Source: CAXXOK01 sp963675365 (GTDB taxonomy: Bacteria > Bacillota > Clostridia > Christensenellales > Aristaeellaceae). From it: 64,000 nucleotides of DNA. Under the pieces are notes generated by a model. It made no database searches, was not told the DNA's origin, and saw nothing but the letters and a program-made list of their open reading frames with translations. Below are positions 1 through 8,399 of this stretch, piece by piece. How positions within the stretch are numbered: the first letter of the stretch is position 1; every line of letters begins with the position of its first letter. Position numbers and translations under genes: made by a program. The stretch spans positions 1 to 64,000 of the forward strand of contig CAXXVA010000003.1 of assembly GCA_963675365.2 (NCBI GenBank). The letters run 5' to 3'.

Positions 1-2
1 CG

Positions 3-2549
3 GACGAGCCCAAGGCTGAACCCGACGAGCAGGCAAAAGCCGAACCTGCAGCGGAGCAAGCGCCTGAAAAAGCAAAGGCCGAACCCGAGAAGGCGGAAGC
101 CGAGGAAGAGGCGGCGGACGAAGAACCCGCAGAAACGCCCGCAAAGTCTGCCAGGCAGCCCAAAGCCGCGCAGCCCGCGCCTGACGCCCAGCCCGCCGCA
201 AGGCCGGCGGCGGCGCCCGCGCCGCAGCGTCCGTACGGCCGCCCGGCCAATCCGCAGGGCCCGTATGGCCGTCCGGCGAACCCGCAGGGCCCGTATGGCA
301 GACCCGCCAATCCGCAGGGCCCGTACGGCCGTCCGGCGAATCCGCAGGGCCCGTACGGCAGACCCGCCAATCCGCAGGGCCCCTACGGCCGTCCGGCGAA
401 TCCGCAGGGCCCGTACGGCAGACCCGCCAATCCGCAGGGCCCCTACGGCCGTCCGGCGAACCCGCAGGGCCCGTATGGCAGACCCGCCAATCCGCAGGGC
501 CAACGCCCGTTTGGCCGTCCGGCCAACCCGCAGGCGGCAGGCCGTCCGGCGCCGGCGCGTCCCGCTGCCGCGCCGGATATCACCCCGGCGGGCGGCAAGG
601 AGCGTGTCAGCAATTATGATCCCAACAAGAAAAGCTATGTAAACAAGCGCCGGGAAGCCGAGCGCACGAACCGTAACCGCAAGCACATGGATCGCCAGAG
701 CGCCCGCAACATGATGTATGACGACGTGGTGCGCGGCGGCCGCCGTGCGCGCTCCCGCAAACCCAGCGCACAGATGATGATGGCGCCCATTAAGATTGAG
801 AAGGCGATTATGAATACGGAAACAATCACCGTCAAAGGACTGACGGAACGCATCGGCAAGCCCGCCGGTGATATTTTGAAAAAGCTTCTTCTGCTTGGCA
901 TGATGGCCAATATCAATTCCGAACTGGATTACGATACCGCAAGCCTGGTCTGCTCGGAGTTCGGTGTGGAACTGGAGAAGAAACTGGATCGCACCGCCGA
1001 AGACGCGCTGACCGAAACCGACATCGAGGATGCGGAGGAAGATTTGATTCCGCGTCCGCCGGTCATTACTATCATGGGTCATGTCGATCACGGCAAAACC
1101 TCGCTGCTGGACTACATCCGCAACACCCAGGTTACCGAGGGCGAGGCGGGCGGCATTACCCAGCACATCGGCGCCTACACCGTGGATGTGGAAGGCCAGA
1201 CGATTACCTTCCTGGATACGCCGGGCCACGAGGCCTTTACCGCCATGCGCGCCCGTGGCACCCAGTCCACCGATATCGCGGTGCTGGTCGTCGCCGCCGA
1301 CGACGGCGTGATGCCCCAGACCGTGGAATCCATCAACCACGCCAAAGCGTCGGAGGTGCCCATCATCGTTGCCATCAACAAGATGGACAAGGAAAACGCC
1401 AACCCCGAGCGCATCAAGCAGGACCTGACCAACTACCAGATGGTGCCCGAAGAATGGGGCGGCGATACCATCATGGTGCCCGTCAGCGCCGTTACTGGCG
1501 AGGGCGTGGATACGCTGCTTGAAATGATCCTTTTACAGGCTGAGCTGCTGCAGCTGCGCGCCAACCCGGATCGCATGGCCAAGGGCGTCATCATCGAGGC
1601 GAAGCTTGATAAAGCGCGCGGTCCCGTAGCGACGGTGCTGCTGAGAAACGGCACTCTGCACGTGGGCGACAACGTAGTCGTGGGTACGTCCACAGGCCGC
1701 GTACGCGCTATGATCAACGATAAGGGCGATCGTGTGGACGAAGCCGGTCCCTCCATGCCTGTGGAGGTTATGGGCTTCTCCGAAGTCCCCACCGCGGGCG
1801 ACGACCTGCTGGCGATCTCCGACGACCATTTGGGCCGCCAGGTGGTGCAGGAGCGCATGGACAAGCTCAAGGCCGCGCGCTCTGCAAGCGCTACGAAAGT
1901 GACTTTGGACAACCTCTTCACCCAGATCGACCAGGGCAAGGTCGTCAACCTGAATATCATCATCAAGGCCGACGTCCAGGGCTCAGTGGAAGCCGTCAAG
2001 CAAGCGCTTGAAAAGCTTTCAAACGACCAGGTCAACGTCCGCGTGCTGCACTCGGGCGTGGGCGCGATTTCCATGCACGACGTCAACCTCGCCTCCACGT
2101 TTGACGCCATTATCATCGGCTTCAACATCCGGCCGGACGCCACCGCGCGCGTCGCCGCCGAAAAGGAAGGCGTGGACATCCGTCTCTACCGCATCATCTA
2201 CAAGGCCATCGAGGACGTGGAAAAGGCCATGAAGGGCCTGCTCGCACCCGAGTTCAAGGAAACCTTCCTGGGCACGGCGGAAATCCGCAACGTGTTCCAC
2301 ATTACGGGCGCCGGTACGGTTGCCGGCTGCTACGTAACCGAGGGCAAGCTCCAGCGCAACGCGCAGGTCCGCCTTACGCGCGACAACGTGGTCATCTTCG
2401 AAGGCAAGCTTTCCTCCTTAAAGCGCTTCAAGGACGACGCCAAGGAAGTGGCGCAGGGCTTTGAGTGCGGCGCGAGTCTGGAAGGCTACAACGACATCAA
2501 GGAAGGCGACGTCATCGAGTGCTTCATCATGGAAGAAATCGAACGCTGA
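3..2549 (+). CDS. infB: Translation initiation factor IF-2 (5'-truncated by window edge)
   Basis: GTPase that delivers initiator tRNA to the 30S subunit and promotes 50S joining. The gene enters from the left, so its true start is outside; the frame is open from base 3 and gives 848 residues. In order: an acidic Ala/Glu/Pro-rich stretch, nine exact PYGRPANPQG decapeptides plus one degenerate copy (visible residues about 77-177), a basic linker, an IF2_N-like domain (ITVKGLTERIGKP), the G domain with GHVDHGKT (about residue 359), DTPGHE and NKMD, then the usual IF-2 C-terminal domains to a TGA. The repeat array is the unusual part; the catalytic region looks intact. rbfA follows after 27 bp, as in the common infB-rbfA arrangement. 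Identity is certain; only the N-terminus is unknown. Confidence 0.98.
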   Translation, partial: DEPKAEPDEQAKAEPAAEQAPEKAKAEPEKAEAEEEAADEEPAETPAKSARQPKAAQPAPDAQPAARPAAAPAPQRPYGRPANPQGPYGRPANPQGPYGRPANPQGPYGRPANPQGPYGRPANPQGPYGRPANPQGPYGRPANPQGPYGRPANPQGPYGRPANPQGQRPFGRPANPQAAGRPAPARPAAAPDITPAGGKERVSNYDPNKKSYVNKRREAERTNRNRKHMDRQSARNMMYDDVVRGGRRARSRKPSAQMMMAPIKIEKAIMNTETITVKGLTERIGKPAGDILKKLLLLGMMANINSELDYDTASLVCSEFGVELEKKLDRTAEDALTETDIEDAEEDLIPRPPVITIMGHVDHGKTSLLDYIRNTQVTEGEAGGITQHIGAYTVDVEGQTITFLDTPGHEAFTAMRARGTQSTDIAVLVVAADDGVMPQTVESINHAKASEVPIIVAINKMDKENANPERIKQDLTNYQMVPEEWGGDTIMVPVSAVTGEGVDTLLEMILLQAELLQLRANPDRMAKGVIIEAKLDKARGPVATVLLRNGTLHVGDNVVVGTSTGRVRAMINDKGDRVDEAGPSMPVEVMGFSEVPTAGDDLLAISDDHLGRQVVQERMDKLKAARSASATKVTLDNLFTQIDQGKVVNLNIIIKADVQGSVEAVKQALEKLSNDQVNVRVLHSGVGAISMHDVNLASTFDAIIIGFNIRPDATARVAAEKEGVDIRLYRIIYKAIEDVEKAMKGLLAPEFKETFLGTAEIRNVFHITGAGTVAGCYVTEGKLQRNAQVRLTRDNVVIFEGKLSSLKRFKDDAKEVAQGFECGASLEGYNDIKEGDVIECFIMEEIER
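231..533 (+). repeat. In-frame 30-bp tandem repeat in infB (PYGRPANPQG decapeptide)
   Basis: Nine 30-bp units start at 231, 261, 291, 321, 351, 381, 411, 441 and 471 and each encode PYGRPANPQG. A degenerate tenth unit (PFGRPANPQ) spans 507-533. From unit 2 on, two codon versions alternate: one has cgtccggcgaa in the middle, the other agacccgccaa. The true period at DNA level is therefore 60 bp, repeated four times (261-500), which suggests expansion by two-unit steps. The array lies in the N-terminal region of IF-2, which is variable in length across bacteria. Confidence 0.97.
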
Positions 2550-2576
2550 CCGAACCGTGCTATTTGAGGTGACACC

Positions 2577-2933
2577 GTGAATAACCAACGCATCGACCGC
2601 GTAAACGAAGAAGTCAAGCGGCACGTGGACGCTATTATCCGTGAGGAGCTCCACGATCCGCGCGTGAAAGGCACGTTTTCCGTGACCCGCGCGGAGGTAA
2701 CCCGCGACCTTCGGTACGCGAAGATTTACGTATCCGTCCTGTCCGACGACGACCGCGCCCCCATGATGGACGCGCTGAAAAAAGCGGCGGGCTTCGTACG
2801 CAAAAGCCTCGGCAAGCGGATGATCATCCGCTACGCACCGGAAATCCTGTTTGAGGAAGACCATAACATCGAATACGGTATCCATATCGCGGACGTGCTC
2901 AAAAAGGTGCACACTGAGGAGACGCCGGAATGA
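2577..2933 (+). CDS. rbfA: 30S ribosome-binding factor A
   Basis: Small KH-fold protein that binds immature 30S subunits and helps mature the 5' end of 16S rRNA, mainly in the cold. It has 118 residues, normal for RbfA, with an N-terminal RIDRVNEEVKRHVDAII helix, the EVTRDLRYAKIYVSV strand region and a C-terminal ILFEEDHNIEYGIHI segment typical of the family. The start is a GTG at 2577 with a GAGGTG Shine-Dalgarno about 6 bp upstream. It sits 27 bp after infB and overlaps the next gene by 4 bp (ATGA), so infB-rbfA-nrnA is very likely one transcript. Confidence 0.95.
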   Translation: MNNQRIDRVNEEVKRHVDAIIREELHDPRVKGTFSVTRAEVTRDLRYAKIYVSVLSDDDRAPMMDALKKAAGFVRKSLGKRMIIRYAPEILFEEDHNIEYGIHIADVLKKVHTEETPE

Positions 2934-3931
2934 AAACGGAGTTCCGCGAGCAAATTGCACAGCTCTTTGCGGCGATCGAAAAAGCGCAAAGGGTTTGCAT
3001 CTATCCGCACATCGACCCCGACGGGGATACGCTGGGAAGCTCTCTGGCGCTGCAGAGCCTGATCAGGCGGCTTCATAAACCGGTGCAGGTCGTGATGGAA
3101 AACCCGCCGCCGGACAAAATGAATTTCATGCCGGGGTTTGATTCCATCGGCGGCCTGGAATGCGCGGCAGTCTGCAAGGATATGCTTGCCATCGCCGTGG
3201 ACGTCAGCGTTTCCGACCGGATGGGGGCGGCCGAGCCGATCTTTTTAAGCGCCGCGCTTACCGCGCAGATCGACCACCACGAAACCAACCCGCGCTTTGC
3301 GCAGGTCAATATTATCAACGGCAAAGCGCCGTCCACCGCGTCGATTGTGTTCTCACTGTTCAAATATAAGGGAATGAAGCTGACGCAGGAGGAAGCCACC
3401 AACCTGTACGTCGGGCTTTCCACCGATACGGGCAATTTCAAGTTCAAATATACCGATGCGGAATCGTTCCGCATTATGGCCGAGCTGATGGAAGCGGGTC
3501 TGGATATTGAGAAATATTCCAGGTTCTTGTTCCTGCGCATGGATCGGGAGCAGCTGGCGCTTTTGGGCCGGGCGCTGCCTACCCTGCGCTATTCTCAAAA
3601 CGGCAAGGTGGCGGGCATGTATATCGATTACGCCACCATGCAGGAGATCGATCCCGCGGGCGAGTACTGCGAGGGCATCGTGAATTACGCCCTTAACGCC
3701 AAAGGCGTCAGGCTTGCCTATTTGGTGCGGGAGACGCAGCAGGGTATTGTCAAATGCTCCCTGCGCGCCTTAACGCCCTACCGTGTGGACGAAGTTGCCG
3801 TAAAGCATGGCGGCGGCGGGCACATGCTGGCGGCGGGCTGTACCCTGCACATGCCGCTGATGGAGGCCGCAAACCTGCTGCACGCGGAACTGGCGCAGGC
3901 CTGCGCGGAGGCGGACGCCCTTGGGCACTGA
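2930..3931 (+). CDS. nrnA: DHH/DHHA1 phosphoesterase (NrnA-type oligoribonuclease / pAp phosphatase)
   Basis: Cytoplasmic Mn-dependent phosphoesterase that degrades very short RNA oligonucleotides and, in studied homologues, dephosphorylates pAp. The 333 residues show the DHH metal-binding motifs HIDPDGD (residues 27-33) and DHH (115-117), followed by a C-terminal DHHA1 domain with the GGGGH substrate-binding loop near residue 294. Length matches the roughly 310-340 residues of the family. It overlaps rbfA by 4 bp and truB by 11 bp, the usual position for this gene in Bacillota. Exact substrate preference (nanoRNA, pAp, cyclic dinucleotide products) cannot be read from sequence. Confidence 0.92.
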   Translation: MKTEFREQIAQLFAAIEKAQRVCIYPHIDPDGDTLGSSLALQSLIRRLHKPVQVVMENPPPDKMNFMPGFDSIGGLECAAVCKDMLAIAVDVSVSDRMGAAEPIFLSAALTAQIDHHETNPRFAQVNIINGKAPSTASIVFSLFKYKGMKLTQEEATNLYVGLSTDTGNFKFKYTDAESFRIMAELMEAGLDIEKYSRFLFLRMDREQLALLGRALPTLRYSQNGKVAGMYIDYATMQEIDPAGEYCEGIVNYALNAKGVRLAYLVRETQQGIVKCSLRALTPYRVDEVAVKHGGGGHMLAAGCTLHMPLMEAANLLHAELAQACAEADALGH

Positions 3932-4820
3932 GGGAGCGCCGTACTGCGGATTTTTAAACGTATTGAAACCGCCGGGCATGAGCTCGGCGCGTGTGGTCGC
4001 CATCGCGCGCAGGCGTTTTCACGGCGCGAAGGTCGGGCACGCGGGGACGCTGGATCCCGAAGCCGCGGGCGTGCTGCCGATCATGATCGGCAAGGCGGCG
4101 CGCCTGTTTGACGAACTGCAGAACGACCGGAAAACCTATATCGCCGAGATCGCCTTCGGCGCGGCCACCGATACGCAGGACGCGCAGGGCGCGGTGACGG
4201 AGACGGGCGACTGTATCCCCACCGAGCAGGAACTGCGCAATCTGCTCCCGACGCTCGAGGGCGAACTGTGGCAAACCCCGCCGATGTACTCGGCGCTGAA
4301 AAAAGACGGCAAACCCCTCTATGCGATGGCGCGCGAGGGCAAAACCGTGGAACGCGCAGCGCGGAAAATGACGCTGTATGTGCTGGAATTCCTGCGCATG
4401 ACGCCCGGAAACGGCGCGCTGATCCGATTGACGAGTTCCAAGGGTTTTTACGTGCGTACGCTCTGCCACGATATCGGCCAGAAGCTCGGCTGTCCCGCGC
4501 ACATGCGGTTTTTGCTGCGCGAGGCGTCTGGGATCTTCACGCTGGATACCGCCAAAACCCTCGCGGAGATCGAAAACGCGGACGATTTGCAGTCGCTGCT
4601 CACGCCGGTGGAAGCGGTGCTCACGAAGCTTCCGCACGCGGAAGTACCCGAAACACTGATGAAGGACTTTCAAAACGGCGTGCCGCTGCCCCTTTCCGCA
4701 TTCCCGGCGTTTGCCGGCGTTGCCCAGGGCGGGCGCGTGCAGTTGCGTCTGGGCGGGAAAACCGCCGCGATCGCGGTTGTGCGGGGCGGCGTGCTCAAAC
4801 CCGCCGCCTGGCTTTTGTAA
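3921..4820 (+). CDS. truB: tRNA pseudouridine(55) synthase
   Basis: Makes pseudouridine 55 in the T-loop of tRNAs. The 299-residue protein starts GFLNVLKPPGMSS, then has HAGTLDPEAAGVL with the catalytic Asp at about residue 45, the YSALKKDGKPLY segment and the C-terminal RNA-contacting part. The start is taken as TTG at 3921, inside the end of nrnA, because no ATG or GTG precedes the conserved N-terminus in this frame; a weak GGAG lies about 11 bp upstream. The 11-bp overlap with nrnA suggests translational coupling. ribF follows after 11 bp. The start codon is the only uncertain point. Confidence 0.95.
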   Translation: MGTEGAPYCGFLNVLKPPGMSSARVVAIARRRFHGAKVGHAGTLDPEAAGVLPIMIGKAARLFDELQNDRKTYIAEIAFGAATDTQDAQGAVTETGDCIPTEQELRNLLPTLEGELWQTPPMYSALKKDGKPLYAMAREGKTVERAARKMTLYVLEFLRMTPGNGALIRLTSSKGFYVRTLCHDIGQKLGCPAHMRFLLREASGIFTLDTAKTLAEIENADDLQSLLTPVEAVLTKLPHAEVPETLMKDFQNGVPLPLSAFPAFAGVAQGGRVQLRLGGKTAAIAVVRGGVLKPAAWLL

Positions 4821-4831
4821 TCGGAGGAACT

Positions 4832-5410
4832 ATGCGGATTTGTTCGGACGACAGCTTGCATACGGAAGCATCGGTGGTTGCGCTTGGGATGTTTGACGGC
4901 GTACACCTTGGGCATCAGGCGCTGTTAAAGCAGGCGCGCGAACTGGCGGACACGTATCATGTTCCGCTGGTCGTAATGACCTTTGACCGCCACCCCTTAA
5001 GCCTGATCGCGCCGGGCATGGTCCCCAAAATGCTCACTACGCCGCAGGAGCGAATGGAGCTTTTGGAAACCTACGGCGCTGACGTCGTCTGCGTCAGCCA
5101 CTTCACCGAGGAGCTGCGCGATATGGCGCCCGAGGCGTTCGTCCGGTCGCTGTACAGCCACTGGCATCCCAGGGCCGTGGTGGTCGGTTATAATTACAAT
5201 TTCGGCAGACACGGCGCGGGCAATCCCGATACGATGCGCGCGCTTGGCGCTTCGCTCGGCTTTGAAACCGTGGTCGTCCCGGAGGTCCGCCTGCACGGCG
5301 AGCGCGTCAGTTCCACCCGCATCCGGCAATACTTGAATGAAGGAAACCTTGCGGGCGCGGAGGCGCTGCTTGGGCACGGGCTGCCGGAGGAAAAGGCAAA
5401 TAAAGCCTGA
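4832..5410 (+). CDS. ribF: FAD synthetase domain protein (RibF lacking its riboflavin-kinase domain)
   Basis: Predicted FMN adenylyltransferase (FMN + ATP to FAD). The product has 192 residues, against about 300-320 for bifunctional RibF. It has the nucleotidyltransferase motif GMFDGVHLGHQALL near the N-terminus, VVGYNYNFGRHGAGN in the middle and SSTRIRQYLNEGN near the end, all hallmarks of the RibF N-terminal half. The protein stops exactly where the C-terminal riboflavin kinase (with its GFPTAN-type motif) would begin, and I see no remnant of that domain before the rpsO promoter at 5419. The start is ATG 4832 with GGAGGA at 4823-4828. Riboflavin kinase must be encoded elsewhere if the cell makes its own FMN. 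Confidence 0.88.
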   Translation: MRICSDDSLHTEASVVALGMFDGVHLGHQALLKQARELADTYHVPLVVMTFDRHPLSLIAPGMVPKMLTTPQERMELLETYGADVVCVSHFTEELRDMAPEAFVRSLYSHWHPRAVVVGYNYNFGRHGAGNPDTMRALGASLGFETVVVPEVRLHGERVSSTRIRQYLNEGNLAGAEALLGHGLPEEKANKA

Positions 5411-5418
5411 AATTAGAG

Positions 5419-5447
5419 TTTACAAAACCTTAACCTCGTGCTACAAT
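5419..5447 (+). promoter_or_regulatory. Predicted sigma-A promoter for rpsO
   Basis: The -35 is TTTACA (5419-5424), the spacer is 17 bp and the -10 is TACAAT (5442-5447). It begins 8 bp after the ribF stop and leaves an rpsO leader of about 95 nt, long enough for S15 autoregulation, though I could not recognise a known S15 RNA motif in it. Confidence 0.75.
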
Positions 5448-5550
5448 AACGGATGTGCATAAAGCATGTGAACCGTGTGCGCAGACGTTCGACTGCCAAC
5501 GGCGGACTATGTACGCGGCGATTACCAGATTTTTAGGAGGCATTTATCCC

Positions 5551-5805
5551 ATGGACAAACAAAAGACCATCGAGACTTATGCGCGTCATGAGGGCGATAC
5601 CGGTTCCCCCGAGGTGCAGGTCGCGATCCTGACGGAACGGATCAATCACCTGAACGAACACCTCAAGATCAACAAGAAGGATCACCATTCCAGGCGGGGG
5701 CTCCTCCTGATGGTCGGTAAAAGAAGGGGATTGCTCAACTACCTCAAGAAAACGGACATTGAGCGCTACCGTGAGCTGATCGCTCGATTGGGACTTAGAA
5801 AGTAA
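5551..5805 (+). CDS. rpsO: 30S ribosomal protein S15
   Basis: Primary 16S rRNA-binding protein of the central domain. The 84 residues carry the signature HEGDTGSPEVQ, KKDHHSRRGLL and KRRGLLNYL, ending YRELIARLGLRK. It is about 5 residues shorter at the N-terminus than the 89-residue B. subtilis S15. The start is ATG 5551 with AGGAGG at 5535-5540; the same frame is open back to 5455, but the Shine-Dalgarno and family length favour 5551. It has its own promoter (5419-5447) and a leader of about 95 nt. It is followed by pnp after a hairpin-containing spacer, the widely conserved rpsO-pnp order. Confidence 0.97.
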   Translation: MDKQKTIETYARHEGDTGSPEVQVAILTERINHLNEHLKINKKDHHSRRGLLLMVGKRRGLLNYLKKTDIERYRELIARLGLRK

Positions 5806-5821
5806 CCTGAGATATCAAAGG

Positions 5822-5876
5822 GACCGCGTATTCCGGCGAACGTAGGAAACAGTCCGCCGATACGCGGTCATTTTGT
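5822..5876 (+). terminator. Stem-loop between rpsO and pnp (attenuator or processing site)
   Basis: GACCGCGTA (5822-5830) pairs with TACGCGGTC (5861-5869); an inner TCCGGCG/CGCCGA part lengthens the stem. It is followed by ATTTTGT, a weak U-tract. In E. coli the rpsO-pnp spacer holds both a terminator and an RNase III processing hairpin, so either role is plausible here. Confidence 0.6.
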
Positions 5877-5941
5877 AAGTACGGCGATGCGATACCGCAT
5901 GGCCGGGGCCGGCCGCAGATCCTGCGGCACAGCCGAACCTC

Positions 5942-5962
5942 AAAAAAGCGAAGCGCTTTTTT
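5942..5962 (+). terminator. Second short hairpin before pnp
   Basis: AAAAAAGCG (5942-5950) and CGCTTTTTT (5954-5962) form a perfect 9-bp stem with a 3-nt loop ending in six T, about 55 bp before the pnp start. It has the shape of a weak, possibly bidirectional intrinsic terminator or of an mRNA stability element. Confidence 0.5.
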
Positions 5963-6016
5963 GAAACAGATGTCGCTTCGGGCAACGAGGCCCGTAAGCA
6001 GGAAGAGGAGAAGGAA

Positions 6017-8185
6017 ATGGAAGCAAAAGTATTTACAATGGAACTGGCAGGACGTGAACTCAAGATAGAATTCGGCAAGTATGCCCAGCAGGCCGGCGGC
6101 AGCGCGTTCGTGCGCTACGGCGATACCGTGGTGATCGTCAACGCGACGATGTCCGCGGCCGCGCGCGAGGGCGTGGACTTCTTCCCCCTGACCGTCGACT
6201 TTGAAGAAAAGCAGTATTCCGTGGGCAAAATCCCCGGCGGATTCATCAAGCGAGAAGGCCGCCCCACCGAAAAGGCGACTCTGACCTGCCGCCTGATGGA
6301 CAGGCCTCTTCGCCCCTTGTTCCCCAAGGGCATGCGCAACGACGTGCACGTCTTGGCGACGGTGCTGTCCGTGGACAAGGATATCCCCCCGGAAATCCCC
6401 GCGATGATCGGCTCGTCCGCCGCGCTGATGGTCAGCAATATTCCCTGGAACGGCCCCACCGGCAGCGTGGTCGTGGGCAAGGTGGACGGCGAATACGTGA
6501 TCAATCCCGATGGAGCTCAGCGTGAGAAAAGCACCATGCACGTCACCGTCTCCGGCACGAAAGACGCTGTGCTGATGGTGGAAGCGGGCGCCAACGAAGT
6601 GACCGAGGAAGACATGCTGGCCGCGATTATGACCGCGCACGAGGAAATTAAAAAGATCGTCGCGTTCATCGAAGGCATCCAAAAGGAGATCGGCAAGGAA
6701 AAAAGCGAAGTTACGCTCGTCGTCACCGGCGACGACGTCAAGCAGGCCGTGCGCGAGTTTGCGTACGATAAAGCAGTATGGACTTTTGAAACCGATGTCC
6801 GCGCCGAGCGCCAGGAGCGCGAGGCACAGGTCAAGGCCGAATTGGCCGAGCACTTTGCCGAGCGGTTTGAAGGCCGTGCGGGCGAAGTGATGGACGCGCT
6901 GTATTACCTGAATAAAGAGGTTATGCGCCGCAAGATTCTGGATAACGGCCTGCGCCCCGACGGCCGCGGACTGACCGACGTGCGCCCCATCTGGTGCGAG
7001 GTCGGCGTGCTGCCGCGCACCCACGGCAGCGCCGTGTTTACCCGCGGCGAAACCCAGGCCCTGACCATCACCACCCTCGGCTCCATGAGCGAGGTCCAGA
7101 TGCTCGACGGCCTTGGCACCGAAGATTCCAAGCGCTATATGCACCACTACAATTTCCCGCCGTATTCCACCGGCGAAGCCGGCCGCATGAGAAGCCCCGG
7201 CCGCCGCGAAATCGGCCACGGCGCGCTGGCGGAGCGCGCGCTGGTTCCCGTGATCCCCGATGAGGACGTGTTCCCCTACGCGCTGCGTCTGGTGAGCGAA
7301 ATCATGGGCTCCAACGGTTCGTCCTCCATGGCGTCGGTGTGCGGCAGCACCCTTTCGCTGATGGATGCTGGCGTACCGATCAAATCGCCTGTCGCGGGCG
7401 TCGCCATGGGCCTGATCAAGGATACGGACGGCGATAAAGTCGCCGTGCTGACCGACATCCAGGGCCTGGAGGACTTCCTGGGCGACATGGACTTCAAAGT
7501 CGCCGGCACCGTCAAAGGCATCACCGCCATCCAGATGGATATCAAGATCGCTGGCATCGACCGCCCGATCCTGGAGCGTGCGCTGTCACAGGCCCGCCTG
7601 GGCCGGCTGCACATTCTGCAGAAGATGCTCGACGTGCTGGCCAAGCCGCACGAAAACCTGTCCAAATATGCGCCCAAGATCGTGCGCTTTACCATCAATC
7701 CTGAAAAGATCCGCGAGGTCATTGGACCGGGCGGCAAGATGATCAACAAGATCATCGCCGAGACCGGCGTGAAGATTGACATCGAGGACGACGGACGCGT
7801 GTATATCGCCACTCCGGACGCCGACGCCGCCGCCAAGGCGCGCAAGATCATCGAAGGCATCGCCAAGGACGTTGAAGTCGGCGACGTGTACCTGGGCAAG
7901 GTCGTGCGCATCATGAACTTCGGCGCGTTTATCGAGCTGACCGGCGGCAAGGACGGCATGCTCCATATCTCCAAGATGGCCGACCACCGCGTGGAAAAGG
8001 TCGAAGATGTGATGAACATCGGCGACGAGATCGAGGTCAAGGTCAACGAGATCGACTCGCAGGGCCGCGTGAACCTGATCCGCAACGATATCACCTACAC
8101 CAAGACCCCCATGTCCGATTCCAACCGCCCCGGCGGCCAGCACAGGCGGCCCCCGCGCAGAGACGGACGTCCCCATAATAATTAA
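6017..8185 (+). CDS. pnp: Polyribonucleotide nucleotidyltransferase (PNPase)
   Basis: Phosphorolytic 3'-5' exoribonuclease, a trimer central to mRNA decay. The 722 residues hold two RNase PH domains joined by a helical domain, with a conserved catalytic-region segment EIMGSNGSSSMASVCGSTL (about residues 428-446), then a KH domain (EVIGPGGKMI) and an S1 domain (VGDVYLGKVVRIMNFGAFIE), ending in a short basic tail. Length is normal. The start is ATG 6017 preceded by a purine-rich GGAAGAGGAGAAGG. The preceding hairpins fit post-transcriptional control such as PNPase autoregulation, but that is inferred only from position. The stop codon abuts a 163-bp palindromic element. Confidence 0.98.
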   Translation: MEAKVFTMELAGRELKIEFGKYAQQAGGSAFVRYGDTVVIVNATMSAAAREGVDFFPLTVDFEEKQYSVGKIPGGFIKREGRPTEKATLTCRLMDRPLRPLFPKGMRNDVHVLATVLSVDKDIPPEIPAMIGSSAALMVSNIPWNGPTGSVVVGKVDGEYVINPDGAQREKSTMHVTVSGTKDAVLMVEAGANEVTEEDMLAAIMTAHEEIKKIVAFIEGIQKEIGKEKSEVTLVVTGDDVKQAVREFAYDKAVWTFETDVRAERQEREAQVKAELAEHFAERFEGRAGEVMDALYYLNKEVMRRKILDNGLRPDGRGLTDVRPIWCEVGVLPRTHGSAVFTRGETQALTITTLGSMSEVQMLDGLGTEDSKRYMHHYNFPPYSTGEAGRMRSPGRREIGHGALAERALVPVIPDEDVFPYALRLVSEIMGSNGSSSMASVCGSTLSLMDAGVPIKSPVAGVAMGLIKDTDGDKVAVLTDIQGLEDFLGDMDFKVAGTVKGITAIQMDIKIAGIDRPILERALSQARLGRLHILQKMLDVLAKPHENLSKYAPKIVRFTINPEKIREVIGPGGKMINKIIAETGVKIDIEDDGRVYIATPDADAAAKARKIIEGIAKDVEVGDVYLGKVVRIMNFGAFIELTGGKDGMLHISKMADHRVEKVEDVMNIGDEIEVKVNEIDSQGRVNLIRNDITYTKTPMSDSNRPGGQHRRPPRRDGRPHNN

Positions 8186-8347
8186 GGCAAGCTCCGACGA
8201 AATTCCGCACTTGCGGGTGACTGTATTTCCGCAATCTTAGGCTTGCCAAGCCCTCGACGTAGCGCTGCTACGACTTCGGGCATGGCAAACCCAACCTTGC
8301 GAAAATCCATTTCACCGGCGCGCGCGTCCTTTCATCGTCGCTTGCCT
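8185..8347 (+). repeat. Long imperfect palindrome, copy A of a foldback element
   Basis: Starting at the last base of pnp, this 163-bp segment is symmetric about base 8265-8266. AGGCAAGC (8185-8192) pairs with GCTTGCCT (8340-8347), GACGA with TCGTC, and further inward ATTTCCGCAA and GGCTTGCCAAGCCC-like stretches pair with the right half. At the apex is CGTAGC-GCT-GCTACG (8258-8272). The apex and its flank CCTCGACGTAGCGC recur in copy B (18017-18180). I read no ORF in it. Confidence 0.75.
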
Positions 8348-8399
8348 ATGGGATCTGTGAATACGGTGTGATGCACTGCGCTTGCACCAAGAGTCACTT

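Noticed and set aside
231..500. Regular 30-bp repeats resembling a CRISPR array
   Set aside because: The units are back to back without spacers and lie in frame inside infB, each encoding the same decapeptide.
265..642. A 125-residue Arg-rich reading frame in the infB repeat
   Set aside because: It is a shifted reading of the repeat array; the in-frame IF-2 reading continues through it and has conserved protein features.
5448..5550. Known S15 autoregulatory RNA in the rpsO leader
   Set aside because: The leader length fits, but I could not match any described S15-binding fold by eye, so I did not annotate it.
5795..7219. Long open frame (474 codons) antisense to pnp
   Set aside because: Open only because of GC-rich codon usage on the other strand; no Shine-Dalgarno or domain, and it covers a certain gene. 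The same applies to antisense frames in uvrA (12652-13986) and carB (31783-33006).
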